A stretch of DNA of 34,756 nt from Limisphaerales bacterium (GTDB lineage Bacteria; Verrucomicrobiota; Verrucomicrobiia; Limisphaerales; SXTU01): contig WRPG01000057.1 in NCBI GenBank assembly GCA_009773355.1, forward strand, positions 1-34,756, in the 5' to 3' direction. Of this stretch, positions 15,324 to 23,533 are shown piece by piece (the stretch's first letter is position 1; every line of letters begins with the position of its first letter). The notes under the pieces were generated by a model, which saw only the letters and a program-made list of their open reading frames with translations, ran no database searches and had not been told where the DNA came from. A program made the position numbers and the translations under genes.

Positions 15324-16352
15324 TCAGAGCTTGTGGTCGCCCGGCTTCACGCCCTTCTTGTAGCCCTTGAAGGAATACATGGAGGGCTTGTATTCGCCGA
15401 TGTAATCCACGTTCGCCTTTGCCGGAACTTCCATGCCGAGGCCCCAGAAGACCGAGTTCACCACGAGCCGGCGCGTGCCCTCGCTCTGGAGGTCGGTGGC
15501 CGCGCCCATTGTGGTGGTGAAAATCTTGTTCACCTTGCCGGCCTCGTTCTTCACTTCGCGCGTCCATGCCACCGGCATCGCCGGAGCGTTGACGCCCTGC
15601 TCCTGCTTGTCGCTCGCTCGCTTCTTGATGTAGTCGGCGGGCGGATCGGTGGGCTTCATGCCCTTGAGCACCTGGCCGCGCAGGAGAATCTTCGCGTCGG
15701 CGGGCGGATAAGCCTCGTAAGTGTCGGAGTCGGCGAAAATCTGGCCGGTGCCCTTGAGGATGGGGTGTTTCTCCGCACCCGGCTCGACGACTCCCAGCAT
15801 TGCCTCGACCTTGTGCCGGCCCCAGTGCGAAACCCATGTCTCGCCGAGCACCTGCTTGCCGAAGCCGCCCTTGTTGCCGAAGTTCCACTTCTCGTAAGGC
15901 CCCTTCAGCCCGTTGAAGGCGTGCGTGCTCGTGCGCAGCGCGATGAGCGGCACGCCCCGGTTCACGGCGGCCTCGAACTTCTTGTTCGTGTCGTCGTCCC
16001 AGTGGCGGAAGCGCAGCAGCATCACGATGGCGTCGGCGGAGTCGAGCGCGGCGGGATTGGAGAGGCTGCCGCCGGCGTCGGGATCAATGATGCCGTCGGC
16101 GTTCACAGAGAAGAGCACGGAGCATTTGAAGCCGTGGCGCTGGCTGAGAATCTTGCCGAGCATCGGCAGGCCTTCCTCGCTGCGATATTCCTCGTCTCCG
16201 GACAGGAAGACGATGTGCTTGCCCTTGCCGGGGCCGGGCTTCGGCTCGTAAGTGACCCAGGTCTGCTCGGCGGCGGTGGCGGCGGTGGCAACAAGGGCGG
16301 CGGAAAGCAAGGCTCCGAAGCTGCGGCGGGAAAGGAGGGAGGACAGTTTCAT
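15324..16352 (-). CDS. Secreted ThuA-like / trehalose-utilisation domain protein
   Basis: 342 residues from ATG 16352. The signal sequence is MKLSSLLSRRSFGALLSAAL then VATAATAAEQ, with a twin arginine (R9-R10) compatible with Tat export. The rest matches the ThuA / glutamine-amidotransferase-like fold common in Planctomycetes and Verrucomicrobia: HIVFLSGDEEYRSEEGLPML, SADAIVMLLRFRHWDDDTNK, GVPLIALRTSTHAFNG, HPILKGTG, VAWTREVKNEAGKVNKIFTT and LVVNSVFWGLGMEVP. The canonical nucleophilic Cys is replaced (LIALRTSTHAF), as usual in this group. Such proteins are linked to sugar catabolism, but the reaction is unknown. An upstream in-frame ATG adds 19 residues and would bury the signal peptide. The next gene is divergent, 101 bases away. 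Confidence 0.88.
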   Translation of the reverse strand: MKLSSLLSRRSFGALLSAALVATAATAAEQTWVTYEPKPGPGKGKHIVFLSGDEEYRSEEGLPMLGKILSQRHGFKCSVLFSVNADGIIDPDAGGSLSNPAALDSADAIVMLLRFRHWDDDTNKKFEAAVNRGVPLIALRTSTHAFNGLKGPYEKWNFGNKGGFGKQVLGETWVSHWGRHKVEAMLGVVEPGAEKHPILKGTGQIFADSDTYEAYPPADAKILLRGQVLKGMKPTDPPADYIKKRASDKQEQGVNAPAMPVAWTREVKNEAGKVNKIFTTTMGAATDLQSEGTRRLVVNSVFWGLGMEVPAKANVDYIGEYKPSMYSFKGYKKGVKPGDHKL

Positions 16353-16453
16353 GTTCGAGTTGGGCGTTGGACGCGGGCGGGACTGTAGGGCTTCGCGCGT
16401 TTCCCGCAATCCTCTTTACCCGCCACCACGCTCCGGCTAAATGACTCGCAGCC

Positions 16454-17677
16454 ATGAACCCGCCGCTGCCGCCTGAAATCCGCGTGGAGCCGGGCCGGCA
16501 GGGCATCCGCTACCTGCTGCCGCCGCGCGAGACCGGGCCGCTCAAGTTTGTGGCCGTCTTCTTCATCGGCTTCGGCTGCCTCTTCGGCGGGTTCGCGCTG
16601 TTCTGGATTCTGGGCGTGCTGGGCGTGGTGCTACCGGGCACGCCCGGCCCGGCCAACGTGGCCTTCGCCTTGTTCGGTCTGCCTTTCCTTGCTGCCGGGC
16701 TGGGCATCGTCGGCCTCGGTTTCTTCGCGTTGTGTGGCCGCTGTGAAATTGAAGTCCAAGCCGGCGAACTGCTCGCCCGCGAGCGCGGCGGGCCGTTCCG
16801 GTGGACGCGCCGCATTCCATTGAAGGACATCCGCCGCTTCACGCTGGCCGCCGATGCGGTGCGCGTCAATGACCAGCCCGTGAAGTCCGGCCCCATGTCC
16901 GACGTGGGCGTGTTGAGTGCGGAGGTCGGGGCCGGCAAGCCACGCCTCGTCGTGCTGGGCTACCCGCGTGCGTGGGTCGAGGCGCTTGCCGCACGCCTGA
17001 ACGCGGACATCGTCGAGCTGACCGGCGCGGCCCCGCTGCCCACGACCGTCACGCAACTCGACCCGGCCACCGGGAGGGGCATCGCAAGTGGCGACCGCTT
17101 CGACCCGCCCGCCAAGACGAGCATCACCATCAGCCAGATGGCCGGCGGCATTGTCGCGGTCGTGCCGCCGCAGGGCGCGCGCGGAACGCGGGGCTTGCTG
17201 GCCTTTGCCCTCATCTGGCTGGTGTTCGTCAGCCTCGTCGGGACGGTGTTTGCGATTGCGCCGGAATCAACGAAGCGCCGCCGGAATCAGAGCAAGGCCA
17301 TCCCCGCCGTCGTGATCGGCGCGTTCGGTCTCATTGGCGTCGGGATGCTCACCGCCGCCGTGAATCAAATGCGCCGCAAGGCCAGCCTCCGTGCTTCGCG
17401 CGACGAGTTGATCATCCTCCAGCAGTCGCTGTTCGGCACCAAGACCTTCAAGCGCAGCAGCGGCCAACTCGCCGCCATCCGGGTGGGCGACAGCGGGATA
17501 GTGGTCAACAATGTTCCCTTGGAGGAACTCCAGGTTCACGGCACCGACGGGAAGAAACACGGCTTCTTCACCAACCTGACCAACGACGAGTTGCACTGGC
17601 TCGCCACGCACCTGCGCCACGCCACCGGCGTCGGCGAAGCGCCCGGAGAATCCTTCGAGCCGCCGAAACTGGCGTAG
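16454..17677 (+). CDS. Four-helix membrane protein made of two repeated modules
   Basis: 407 residues from ATG 16454. Residues 31-60 and 68-94 form a transmembrane pair (FVAVFFIGFGCLFGGFALFW, FALFGLPFLAAGLGIVGLGF) followed by a beta-rich domain (CEIEVQAGELLARERGG, IPLKDIRRFTLA). The same order recurs: helices at about 246-270 and 282-305, then ASLRASRDELIILQQSLFG and GQLAAIRVGDSGIVVNNVPL. It looks like an internal duplication of a two-helix plus bacterial-PH-like unit, as in DUF3592-type proteins. No catalytic motif is seen. The role is unknown; a membrane scaffold or sensor is possible. A palindromic repeat begins 4 bases after its stop. Confidence 0.8.
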   Translation: MNPPLPPEIRVEPGRQGIRYLLPPRETGPLKFVAVFFIGFGCLFGGFALFWILGVLGVVLPGTPGPANVAFALFGLPFLAAGLGIVGLGFFALCGRCEIEVQAGELLARERGGPFRWTRRIPLKDIRRFTLAADAVRVNDQPVKSGPMSDVGVLSAEVGAGKPRLVVLGYPRAWVEALAARLNADIVELTGAAPLPTTVTQLDPATGRGIASGDRFDPPAKTSITISQMAGGIVAVVPPQGARGTRGLLAFALIWLVFVSLVGTVFAIAPESTKRRRNQSKAIPAVVIGAFGLIGVGMLTAAVNQMRRKASLRASRDELIILQQSLFGTKTFKRSSGQLAAIRVGDSGIVVNNVPLEELQVHGTDGKKHGFFTNLTNDELHWLATHLRHATGVGEAPGESFEPPKLA

Positions 17678-17680
17678 CAA

Positions 17681-17787
17681 CGGAGCGCGGCCCTCCGGGC
17701 CGCAGCGGCTGACCTTGACGATGGCCGCTTGATTTCCAATGGCGCGTCCGGCAATGGACCCGCTGCGGGCCAGAGTCCCGCGCTCCG
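17681..17787. repeat. Inverted repeat of the CGGAGCGCGG / CCGCGCTCCG type
   Basis: The arms are 28 bp, at 17681-17708 (CGGAGCGCGGCCCTCCGGGC then CGCAGCGG) and 17760-17787 (CCGCTGCGGGCCAGAGTCCC then GCGCTCCG), with three or four mismatches between them. The left arm also folds on itself (GCGGCCCTCCGGGCCGC). The 51-base centre contains further short complementary pieces. It fills the gap between the membrane protein and the oxidoreductase. Confidence 0.85.
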
Positions 17788-17832
17788 CTTGCGTTTGGAT
17801 TGTCGCCCGCCATACTCGCGCCTGCTTTTCGC

Positions 17833-18909
17833 ATGAGCACACTCAACTTCGCCATCATCGGCACCGGCGGCATCACCCTCCAGAACCACCTGCCCGGCCT
17901 CGCGCTGTGCAAGGACGTGAAGGTCCACGCCCTCTGCGACGCCAACCCCGCCACGCTCGAAACCGCCCGCCAGCAGACCGGCGCGCCCGTCGCCTCGACG
18001 AAATGGGAGGACATCGTCAGTCGTGACGATGTCCACGCGCTCATCATCGCCACGCCGAACGCCTTCCATCCGCCCGTCGCCATCGCCGCAGCGCGGGCGG
18101 GCAAGCACGTCCTCAGCGAGAAGCCGCTCGCGCTCAACGCCGCCGACGCGCACGCGATGGCCGACGCCGCCGAGCAGGCGAACGTCCGCCACATGACCGC
18201 GTTCACCTATCGCTTCGTGCCGGCGATGCGTTACCTGAAACACCTCGTGGGCCGGGGCGAGCTGGGCCGGCCGTATCACTACCGCTCGTGCCGGTTGCAG
18301 GACTGGGGCACGCGCAACGTCGGCTGGCGGCAGCAGAAGAAACTCGCGGGCACCGGCGAGATCGGTGACATGCTCTCGCACCGCATTGACTTCGCGCACC
18401 ACCTCATCGGCCCGATGGCGCGGCTGGTGGCGAACTTGAAGAACCTCACGCCGATGCGCGACGGCGCGCCGAACGACACGGATGACTGGGTGGCGATTCT
18501 CTCCGAGTTCAAGTGCGGCGCGAGCGGCGTGCTGGAAAGCTCGAAGCTCGCCAGCGGCACGAACGAAAGCTGGCGCAGTCCCGACCGCGTGGAGCTGAAC
18601 GGCAGCGAGGCGAGCTTCAGTTTCACGACCGGCTGCTGGAATGAGCTTCAGTATGGCAAGGTCGGCGGCCCCGGGCTCAAGGCACTGCCCATCCCGCGCG
18701 AGTTTTACACCTGGCCCGGTTCGCCGCGCGATCCGGGCGTGGGCGATCCGTTGGTGAGCTTCCGCTACGATCAGGCGGTGGAGTTCGTGAACGCGATCCG
18801 CGAGCAGCGCCCGTGCAGCGTGACTTTCCACGATGGCGTGCGGATGCAGGACGTGACGGACGCGGCGCTCAAGTCCGCCGAGACGCGGCAGTGGGTGGAC
18901 TTGGGTTGA
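17833..18909 (+). CDS. Gfo/Idh/MocA-family NAD(P)-dependent oxidoreductase
   Basis: 358 residues from ATG 17833 (MSTLNFAIIGTGGITLQNHL). The Rossmann domain has FAIIGTGGI and ALCDANP, and IIATPNAFHPPVAIAAARAG. The catalytic motif is EKP (96-98) in HVLSEKPLAL. The C-terminal alpha/beta domain follows from FTYRFVPAMRYL to the end. The family oxidises or epimerises sugars and inositols with NAD(P). The specific substrate cannot be read from the sequence. No twin-arginine signal is present, unlike many PVC-phylum members, so this copy is cytoplasmic. A terminator-like hairpin follows at once. Confidence 0.92.
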   Translation: MSTLNFAIIGTGGITLQNHLPGLALCKDVKVHALCDANPATLETARQQTGAPVASTKWEDIVSRDDVHALIIATPNAFHPPVAIAAARAGKHVLSEKPLALNAADAHAMADAAEQANVRHMTAFTYRFVPAMRYLKHLVGRGELGRPYHYRSCRLQDWGTRNVGWRQQKKLAGTGEIGDMLSHRIDFAHHLIGPMARLVANLKNLTPMRDGAPNDTDDWVAILSEFKCGASGVLESSKLASGTNESWRSPDRVELNGSEASFSFTTGCWNELQYGKVGGPGLKALPIPREFYTWPGSPRDPGVGDPLVSFRYDQAVEFVNAIREQRPCSVTFHDGVRMQDVTDAALKSAETRQWVDLG

Positions 18910-18912
18910 ACG

Positions 18913-18936
18913 CCGGCCGGGCCGGCCGGGGTTTTT
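18913..18936 (+). terminator. Rho-independent terminator after the oxidoreductase
   Basis: CCGGCC (18913-18918), loop GGGCC, GGCCGG (18924-18929), GG, then TTTTT at 18932-18936. The stem is short but all G/C. It begins 3 bases after the stop and separates this gene from the export cluster. Confidence 0.7.
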
Positions 18937-19017
18937 GATTGAGGCGGCGGGCCGGACTCAGTATCAATCAGCGCATCGCCCCTGCTGTGGCCGGGCACAA
19001 CGCAACCGAATCGGACC

Positions 19018-19290
19018 ATGAAAGACATCCTGAACCGTTTCAGCCTGGAGAGCGTGAAGATCAACAGCCAGACGATCAGCATCGCCGTCCTGCTGTGGTT
19101 CGTCACGCTGGCCTGCGCCATCTGGAGCATCAACTCGCAGCCGTTCAACAAGAAGGAGCGGACGTTCTGGACGGCGATCGTGGTGATGTTCCCGCTGGCG
19201 GGCCTGCTGTTCTATCTCCCCTTCGCGTGGCGCAACGCCGCGACCGGCTCGCTGTCCTTCTGGCGCAAGCCCAAGCGCACCCGGCAGTGA
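19018..19290 (+). CDS. Small two-helix membrane protein (PLDc_N-like)
   Basis: 90 residues. Transmembrane helices lie at about 20-38 (ISIAVLLWFVTLACAIWSI) and 50-70 (FWTAIVVMFPLAGLLFYLPF), joined by a charged loop QPFNKKERTF. The tail is basic. The pattern of W-x2-I then P-x2-G-x2-FY resembles the membrane segment of phospholipase-D N-terminal (PLDc_N) domains, but there is no catalytic part. It lies 25 bases before the beta-barrel gene and may be cotranscribed with it. Function unknown. Confidence 0.75.
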   Translation: MKDILNRFSLESVKINSQTISIAVLLWFVTLACAIWSINSQPFNKKERTFWTAIVVMFPLAGLLFYLPFAWRNAATGSLSFWRKPKRTRQ

Positions 19291-19315
19291 TCGCGCCGCC
19301 GGTCCTCCCCGCGCC

Positions 19316-20980
19316 ATGCGTTCCCCCAAGCGCCGCTGGAAAGCCCTGCTGGGCGGCGCGCTCGCGCTGACGTGCGCGGCCTCCGCGCGGGCGCAGTTCT
19401 CCAGCCAGACCACCGGCACGGCCAGTCCGACCTTCCGCCCCGGCGGCCTGCGCGAGGGCCTGACCACCACGTCGCTCAACGAGAAGCGCGACGCCGAGCT
19501 GGGCGGCGAGGGCACCACGGATTCCAGCCTGGTGCGCGACGCCAGCGCGGCGCAGGAGTCGTTTTTCCGCACGTTCCAAAACGGCATCATCCGCATCCCC
19601 AAGCTCGGCTACGGGCAGGGCCAGTTGCGCGTCGCGGCGCCGCTGGGGCCGACCACGGGCATCCCGTTGTTCGGCTTCGCGGGCAAGCCGGAGGACGCGG
19701 AGTTCAAGCTGGGCAACTTCTACCTCGACGTCTTCTCCCTCGGCGGCTCGGTGCTGTGGAGCGACAACATCAACCTCGTGGAGGTCGGCAAGGAGTCCGA
19801 GGAGATCGCCGTGGTGCGGCTGCGGGCCACGGCGATGTATCAGATCAACCCGGTGATGCAGCTCTCGGCGGCGGGCACGCTGGTGTGGCTGCCGTTCAAG
19901 CCGGACATCGGCTTCACCGACCCGCTGGCGGACTACTCGTTCAGCCTCGCGCCGATCTTCCAGACGCAGTTCAACTACGACATCCCGTTCAACAAGGTGG
20001 ATGTGCAGGTGATCGAGAACTTCACGGTGCAGAGCGGCGGCTTCGGCACGGGGCGGTCGTTCGACCTGCTGGAGCGGCAGGCCGATGACCTGGAGGACCG
20101 CGCGGGCCGCTACTCCTTCCGCGACACGCAGGCGCAGGGGCCGACGGACAAGCGCTTCCGCTCCGCGCCGTCGTTCCGCAACGAGATCGGCGTCAACGCC
20201 AGCACGCTGCTGCCCACGGTCACGCGCTTCACCGCCGGCTACTCGCATGAGAACATCTGGCAGGCGCGCGACAGCCTCGGCCAGCAGAGCAGCTCGGACA
20301 CGTTCACCGGCGAGCTGCGCTCGGAGCGCGAGAACCTGCGCTTCAAGCCGTTCTTCAACTACAGCGCGCGCCACCAGAACAACCGCTTCGGCTACGACTC
20401 CTCGATGCGCGGCGGCTTCTCCGGTCCCATCACGCCCTATCTGGAGCTGCGCAGCGACATGGGCTACTACCTCGCGGGGGACGAGTCGGGCGAGGGCTAC
20501 ACCTGGTTCGTGGGCCTGCTGCACCGCCCGCGCGAGCGCCTTGAGCACGACCTGAGCTACCTGCGCACCATCACCTACCCGGACCGCTCCGTGGTCACCA
20601 TCGTCGGCTACCACGCGCAGTTGCAGGCCAGCCCGGACCTCATCCTGGAGGCCGGCGCGCAGGAGCAGAACGTGGAGCCGCTGGACAACCCGAACAATTC
20701 CTTCGGCGGGAAGGAATTCCGCGCGGAGGGCCGGGTCAACTACCGCGTCCTCGACCGCATCGTGTCGCGCCTGGGCTTCGCCTGGACGCACAGCGTGGGG
20801 CGGACCGGGGCGGTGCCGCTGCGCTTCGATTTGCACACCATCCGCTACGAATGGGTGATCGCGCACACGACGACGTTTGAATCCTCCCTCCTTTACCAGC
20901 ACGAGTTCCGCGACTCCAACCGGGCGCTGGACAGCTACGTGGAAAACGTCATCTCGCTGACGCTCACGCGGAAATTTTAG
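19316..20980 (+). CDS. Outer-membrane beta-barrel protein of the exopolysaccharide cluster
   Basis: 554 residues. Signal peptide 1-26 (KALLGGALALTCAASARAQ). The rest shows many alternating amphipathic strands (FYLDVFSLGGSVLWSDNINL, TRFTAGYSHENIW, LRFKPFFNYSARHQ, RYEWVIAHTTTFESSLLYQH) and it ends ISLTLTRKF, the C-terminal Phe and alternate hydrophobics of the outer-membrane assembly signal. No TonB box or plug is seen, so it is not a TonB receptor. Its place just before the Wza-like gene suggests a partner for polysaccharide passage across the outer membrane, in the manner of the barrels used when the Wza-type protein lacks its own outer-membrane helix. That role is inference. Confidence 0.82.
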   Translation: MRSPKRRWKALLGGALALTCAASARAQFSSQTTGTASPTFRPGGLREGLTTTSLNEKRDAELGGEGTTDSSLVRDASAAQESFFRTFQNGIIRIPKLGYGQGQLRVAAPLGPTTGIPLFGFAGKPEDAEFKLGNFYLDVFSLGGSVLWSDNINLVEVGKESEEIAVVRLRATAMYQINPVMQLSAAGTLVWLPFKPDIGFTDPLADYSFSLAPIFQTQFNYDIPFNKVDVQVIENFTVQSGGFGTGRSFDLLERQADDLEDRAGRYSFRDTQAQGPTDKRFRSAPSFRNEIGVNASTLLPTVTRFTAGYSHENIWQARDSLGQQSSSDTFTGELRSERENLRFKPFFNYSARHQNNRFGYDSSMRGGFSGPITPYLELRSDMGYYLAGDESGEGYTWFVGLLHRPRERLEHDLSYLRTITYPDRSVVTIVGYHAQLQASPDLILEAGAQEQNVEPLDNPNNSFGGKEFRAEGRVNYRVLDRIVSRLGFAWTHSVGRTGAVPLRFDLHTIRYEWVIAHTTTFESSLLYQHEFRDSNRALDSYVENVISLTLTRKF

Positions 20981-21103
20981 GGTGAAACCGCCGTGCCTGT
21001 TCAAAATTGTTTTTGCCAATCGGCCCTATTCTGTGGCATGAAGCCCGGCGAAATTAGCTTGGCCCAACAGATTAGCACGCCGGCACGGTTCACAGCTCGG
21101 AAC

Positions 21104-23473
21104 ATGACCAGCCAACTTCTGCGCGCAGGACTTCTGCTGACGCTGCTCCTGTCCGCTGCCATGCGGCTGACGGCGGCGGAACCCCGGCCCACGCAATCGC
21201 AAATTGATGCGGTGCGGCAGCAGCATCTGCAGGCCATCCAAAAGCTGGACTGGGCCGCCGCCGACCGCCTCGACAAGGAACTCAAGGCCCTCGAAGCCCG
21301 CGCCGGCACCGTGTCCACCACGACCACGCTGTCGCCGGCGGCCTCGTTCTTCTCCGCGCCGGCGGGCAGTCCGGCGGTGCCGCCCGCTGGCAGTTCCTCC
21401 GTGTTCAATCCGCCGACCACCTCGTCGGCCACGTTCACCGCGCCGGCTTTCACCCCTGCGCCAGCGACCAAGAGCGCCGCGCCCGTGCCCAAGACCTCCA
21501 CCCCGGCCGCGCCCGCATTCTCCGCCCCCGCCCCCAGGACCAGCCCCGTCCCGCCGCCCGCCGCGTCATTCACCGCTCCCCCCGCGACGACGGTGGTTTC
21601 GCCTGCCCCTGCGGCGCGGACGACGCTCTCCTTCGGTGGGCCGGTGGCCGCGCCCCTGGCGGCCGAGGAGCCGCGCCCGGCGGAACTGCCGCCCGCCGTC
21701 CTGGAGCTGCGCGCGGCGGAGTCCGCGCTCTCCAAGCTCGAGGAATTCCGCATGGCCGAGAGCCAGACGACCCGGCGCGGCACCGCGCCGCCCGTCGAGC
21801 CGTTCCGCTCCAGCCTCGTGCCGCCACCGTCGGCGGTCATGACTCCGTCCACGCCGTCAACCCCGTTCACCTTCACCCCGGCTCCGTCGGTCAACCTCAC
21901 CGGCACCTCCGACGATCTGCGCCGCAAGCTCGACGACCTCACCCGCCGCCGCTCCGAGCTGCAGGTCGAGGCCGAGCGCCTGGCGAAGGACAACGTGGAC
22001 TGGGAGGCCCGCTACAACGCCGCCAAGGCCGAACTCGCCCGCCTCGAAGCGCAGAACCAGGACCGCAACCGCCTCCAAACCATCCGCGATGAAATCGCCC
22101 GGCTCGATTCCGACTCCACGCGCCTGATGCAGGAGGCCGAGGCCAGCCGCGCCGACCAGGACCGCCGCGCGCGGGCCATGCTGGCGCCGCGTGCCGAGAC
22201 TGCCCCCGGTCTCGCCTCGCTCATGCGTGATCGCCCGACGGTCCCGGCCTTCGGCGGTCAATTCCCCGCCGCGCCCGCTGCCGCCGCGCCGGAGCGCAAA
22301 GGCCCGCCGACCTTTCAGTCCGTCGGCTCCTCCAAGCCGCAGCGCCCGGTCACCGAAGGCAACATCGTCCGCACGGGCCGTTCCGGCGAGGACACCGTCG
22401 CCCTCCAGCGCGACCTCGACAAGCTGACCGAGAAGCGGGAGATCGTCATGCGCGAACTGGACGAGGTGCAGCTCAAGTTCAACCTCGCCCAGCGCGAACT
22501 CGCCACGGCGGGCCGGACCGGCGTGCAATCGGACATTGACCGCTGGACCAAGGAAACCGCCGCCCTCGACGCCCGTTACAAGGCCGCCACCGCCGAGTTG
22601 TCCAAGATTGACGCCGAGACGCAGAGCAAGATCGCCGCGATGAAGGGCGCGGTCAGCGGCGGGGATCCCGACACCGTCAACCCCGGCGACTCCCTCCGGC
22701 TCATCGTGGCGGAGGACGACACCTACAACGCCATTTATCCGGTCAAGCGCGACGGCAACATCACCGTGAAAGGTGTCGGTCGGGTCATCGTCGGCGGCAA
22801 GCACATCAGCGAGGCCGAGGCGGCGGTGAAGGCGGTGCTGGAGGAAACCCAGTTGCAGAAGGCCACCGTGACGTTGGAGTTCGTGAACAAGAAGGAGACC
22901 CCGCAGGACGGCGGCGGCCCGATGCCCACCGAGACGGTTGTCATCTATCTGGCCGGCGAGTTCATCACGCCGGGGCCGCTCAAGATCCCCGAGGGCGTCT
23001 CCCCCACGCTCATCACCACCATCATCCGCTCCGGCGGCATCACGCCCTCCGGCGACCTCACGCGCACCAAGCTCCTGCGCATCGAGAACGGCCAGGGCGC
23101 GGTCGAGGAGATCAACGTCGCCGCCATCCTCTCCGGCAACATCCCGCCCACGGACATCGCGCTCAACCCCGGCGACATCATCATGATCCCGGCCTTCGCC
23201 CCGGTGGTCTATGTGACCGGCAACGTGAACAAGCCCGGCACGCTGCGCCTCTTTCAGGACGAGACCCTCACCGCCTACGCCGCCATCCTGCGCGCCGGCG
23301 GCTTCGCCCGCTTTGCCAACCTGAAGAAATGCACCGTGGTCCGCGACCTCGGCAACGGCGAGAAGATCCAGATGCCGCTCAACGTGAAGGAAATCCAGAA
23401 GGGCCTCGCGCCCGACATCGTCCTTCAGGGCAAGGACATCGTCGTCGTGCCGGAGAGCTTCTTCAGCTTCTAG
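21104..23473 (+). CDS. Wza-like polysaccharide export protein with SLBB domains and a long coiled coil
   Basis: 789 residues from ATG 21104, chosen because it gives a clean signal peptide (LLRAGLLLTLLLSAAMRLTA then AE). Earlier in-frame GTG 20993 and ATG 21038 would extend it. Residues 75-192 are an Ala/Pro/Thr/Ser-rich linker. Coiled coils lie at about 269-359 and 430-513. The Poly_export domain begins at 525 (VNPGDSLRLIVAEDD, VKRDGNITVKGVG). Two SLBB domains follow at about 612 (VVIYLAGEFITPG) and 701 (VVYVTGNVNKPGTLRLFQ). Classical Wza is about 380 residues and a lipoprotein; this one is twice as long and has no lipobox. It should form the periplasmic channel for polysaccharide. The AT-rich 21001-21033 could hold a promoter, but no good -35/-10 pair is seen. 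Confidence 0.9.
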   Translation: MTSQLLRAGLLLTLLLSAAMRLTAAEPRPTQSQIDAVRQQHLQAIQKLDWAAADRLDKELKALEARAGTVSTTTTLSPAASFFSAPAGSPAVPPAGSSSVFNPPTTSSATFTAPAFTPAPATKSAAPVPKTSTPAAPAFSAPAPRTSPVPPPAASFTAPPATTVVSPAPAARTTLSFGGPVAAPLAAEEPRPAELPPAVLELRAAESALSKLEEFRMAESQTTRRGTAPPVEPFRSSLVPPPSAVMTPSTPSTPFTFTPAPSVNLTGTSDDLRRKLDDLTRRRSELQVEAERLAKDNVDWEARYNAAKAELARLEAQNQDRNRLQTIRDEIARLDSDSTRLMQEAEASRADQDRRARAMLAPRAETAPGLASLMRDRPTVPAFGGQFPAAPAAAAPERKGPPTFQSVGSSKPQRPVTEGNIVRTGRSGEDTVALQRDLDKLTEKREIVMRELDEVQLKFNLAQRELATAGRTGVQSDIDRWTKETAALDARYKAATAELSKIDAETQSKIAAMKGAVSGGDPDTVNPGDSLRLIVAEDDTYNAIYPVKRDGNITVKGVGRVIVGGKHISEAEAAVKAVLEETQLQKATVTLEFVNKKETPQDGGGPMPTETVVIYLAGEFITPGPLKIPEGVSPTLITTIIRSGGITPSGDLTRTKLLRIENGQGAVEEINVAAILSGNIPPTDIALNPGDIIMIPAFAPVVYVTGNVNKPGTLRLFQDETLTAYAAILRAGGFARFANLKKCTVVRDLGNGEKIQMPLNVKEIQKGLAPDIVLQGKDIVVVPESFFSF

Positions 23474-23533
23474 CGGGCGCGGACGGAAAGCCAGATTGAC
23501 CGGTCGCGGATGAAGACGCAGTAGTTAAAGCCA

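Noticed and set aside
19145-21019. A 624-codon minus-strand frame opposite the beta-barrel gene
   Set aside because: Composition is dominated by Arg, Ala, Val and Glu with no motif, while the plus strand has a signal peptide and outer-membrane C-terminus.
23496-23527. Promoter TTGACC ... TAGTTA before the tyrosine-kinase gene
   Set aside because: The spacer is 20 bases and the second box is weak; the gene sits only 60 bases after its neighbour and is likely read from upstream.
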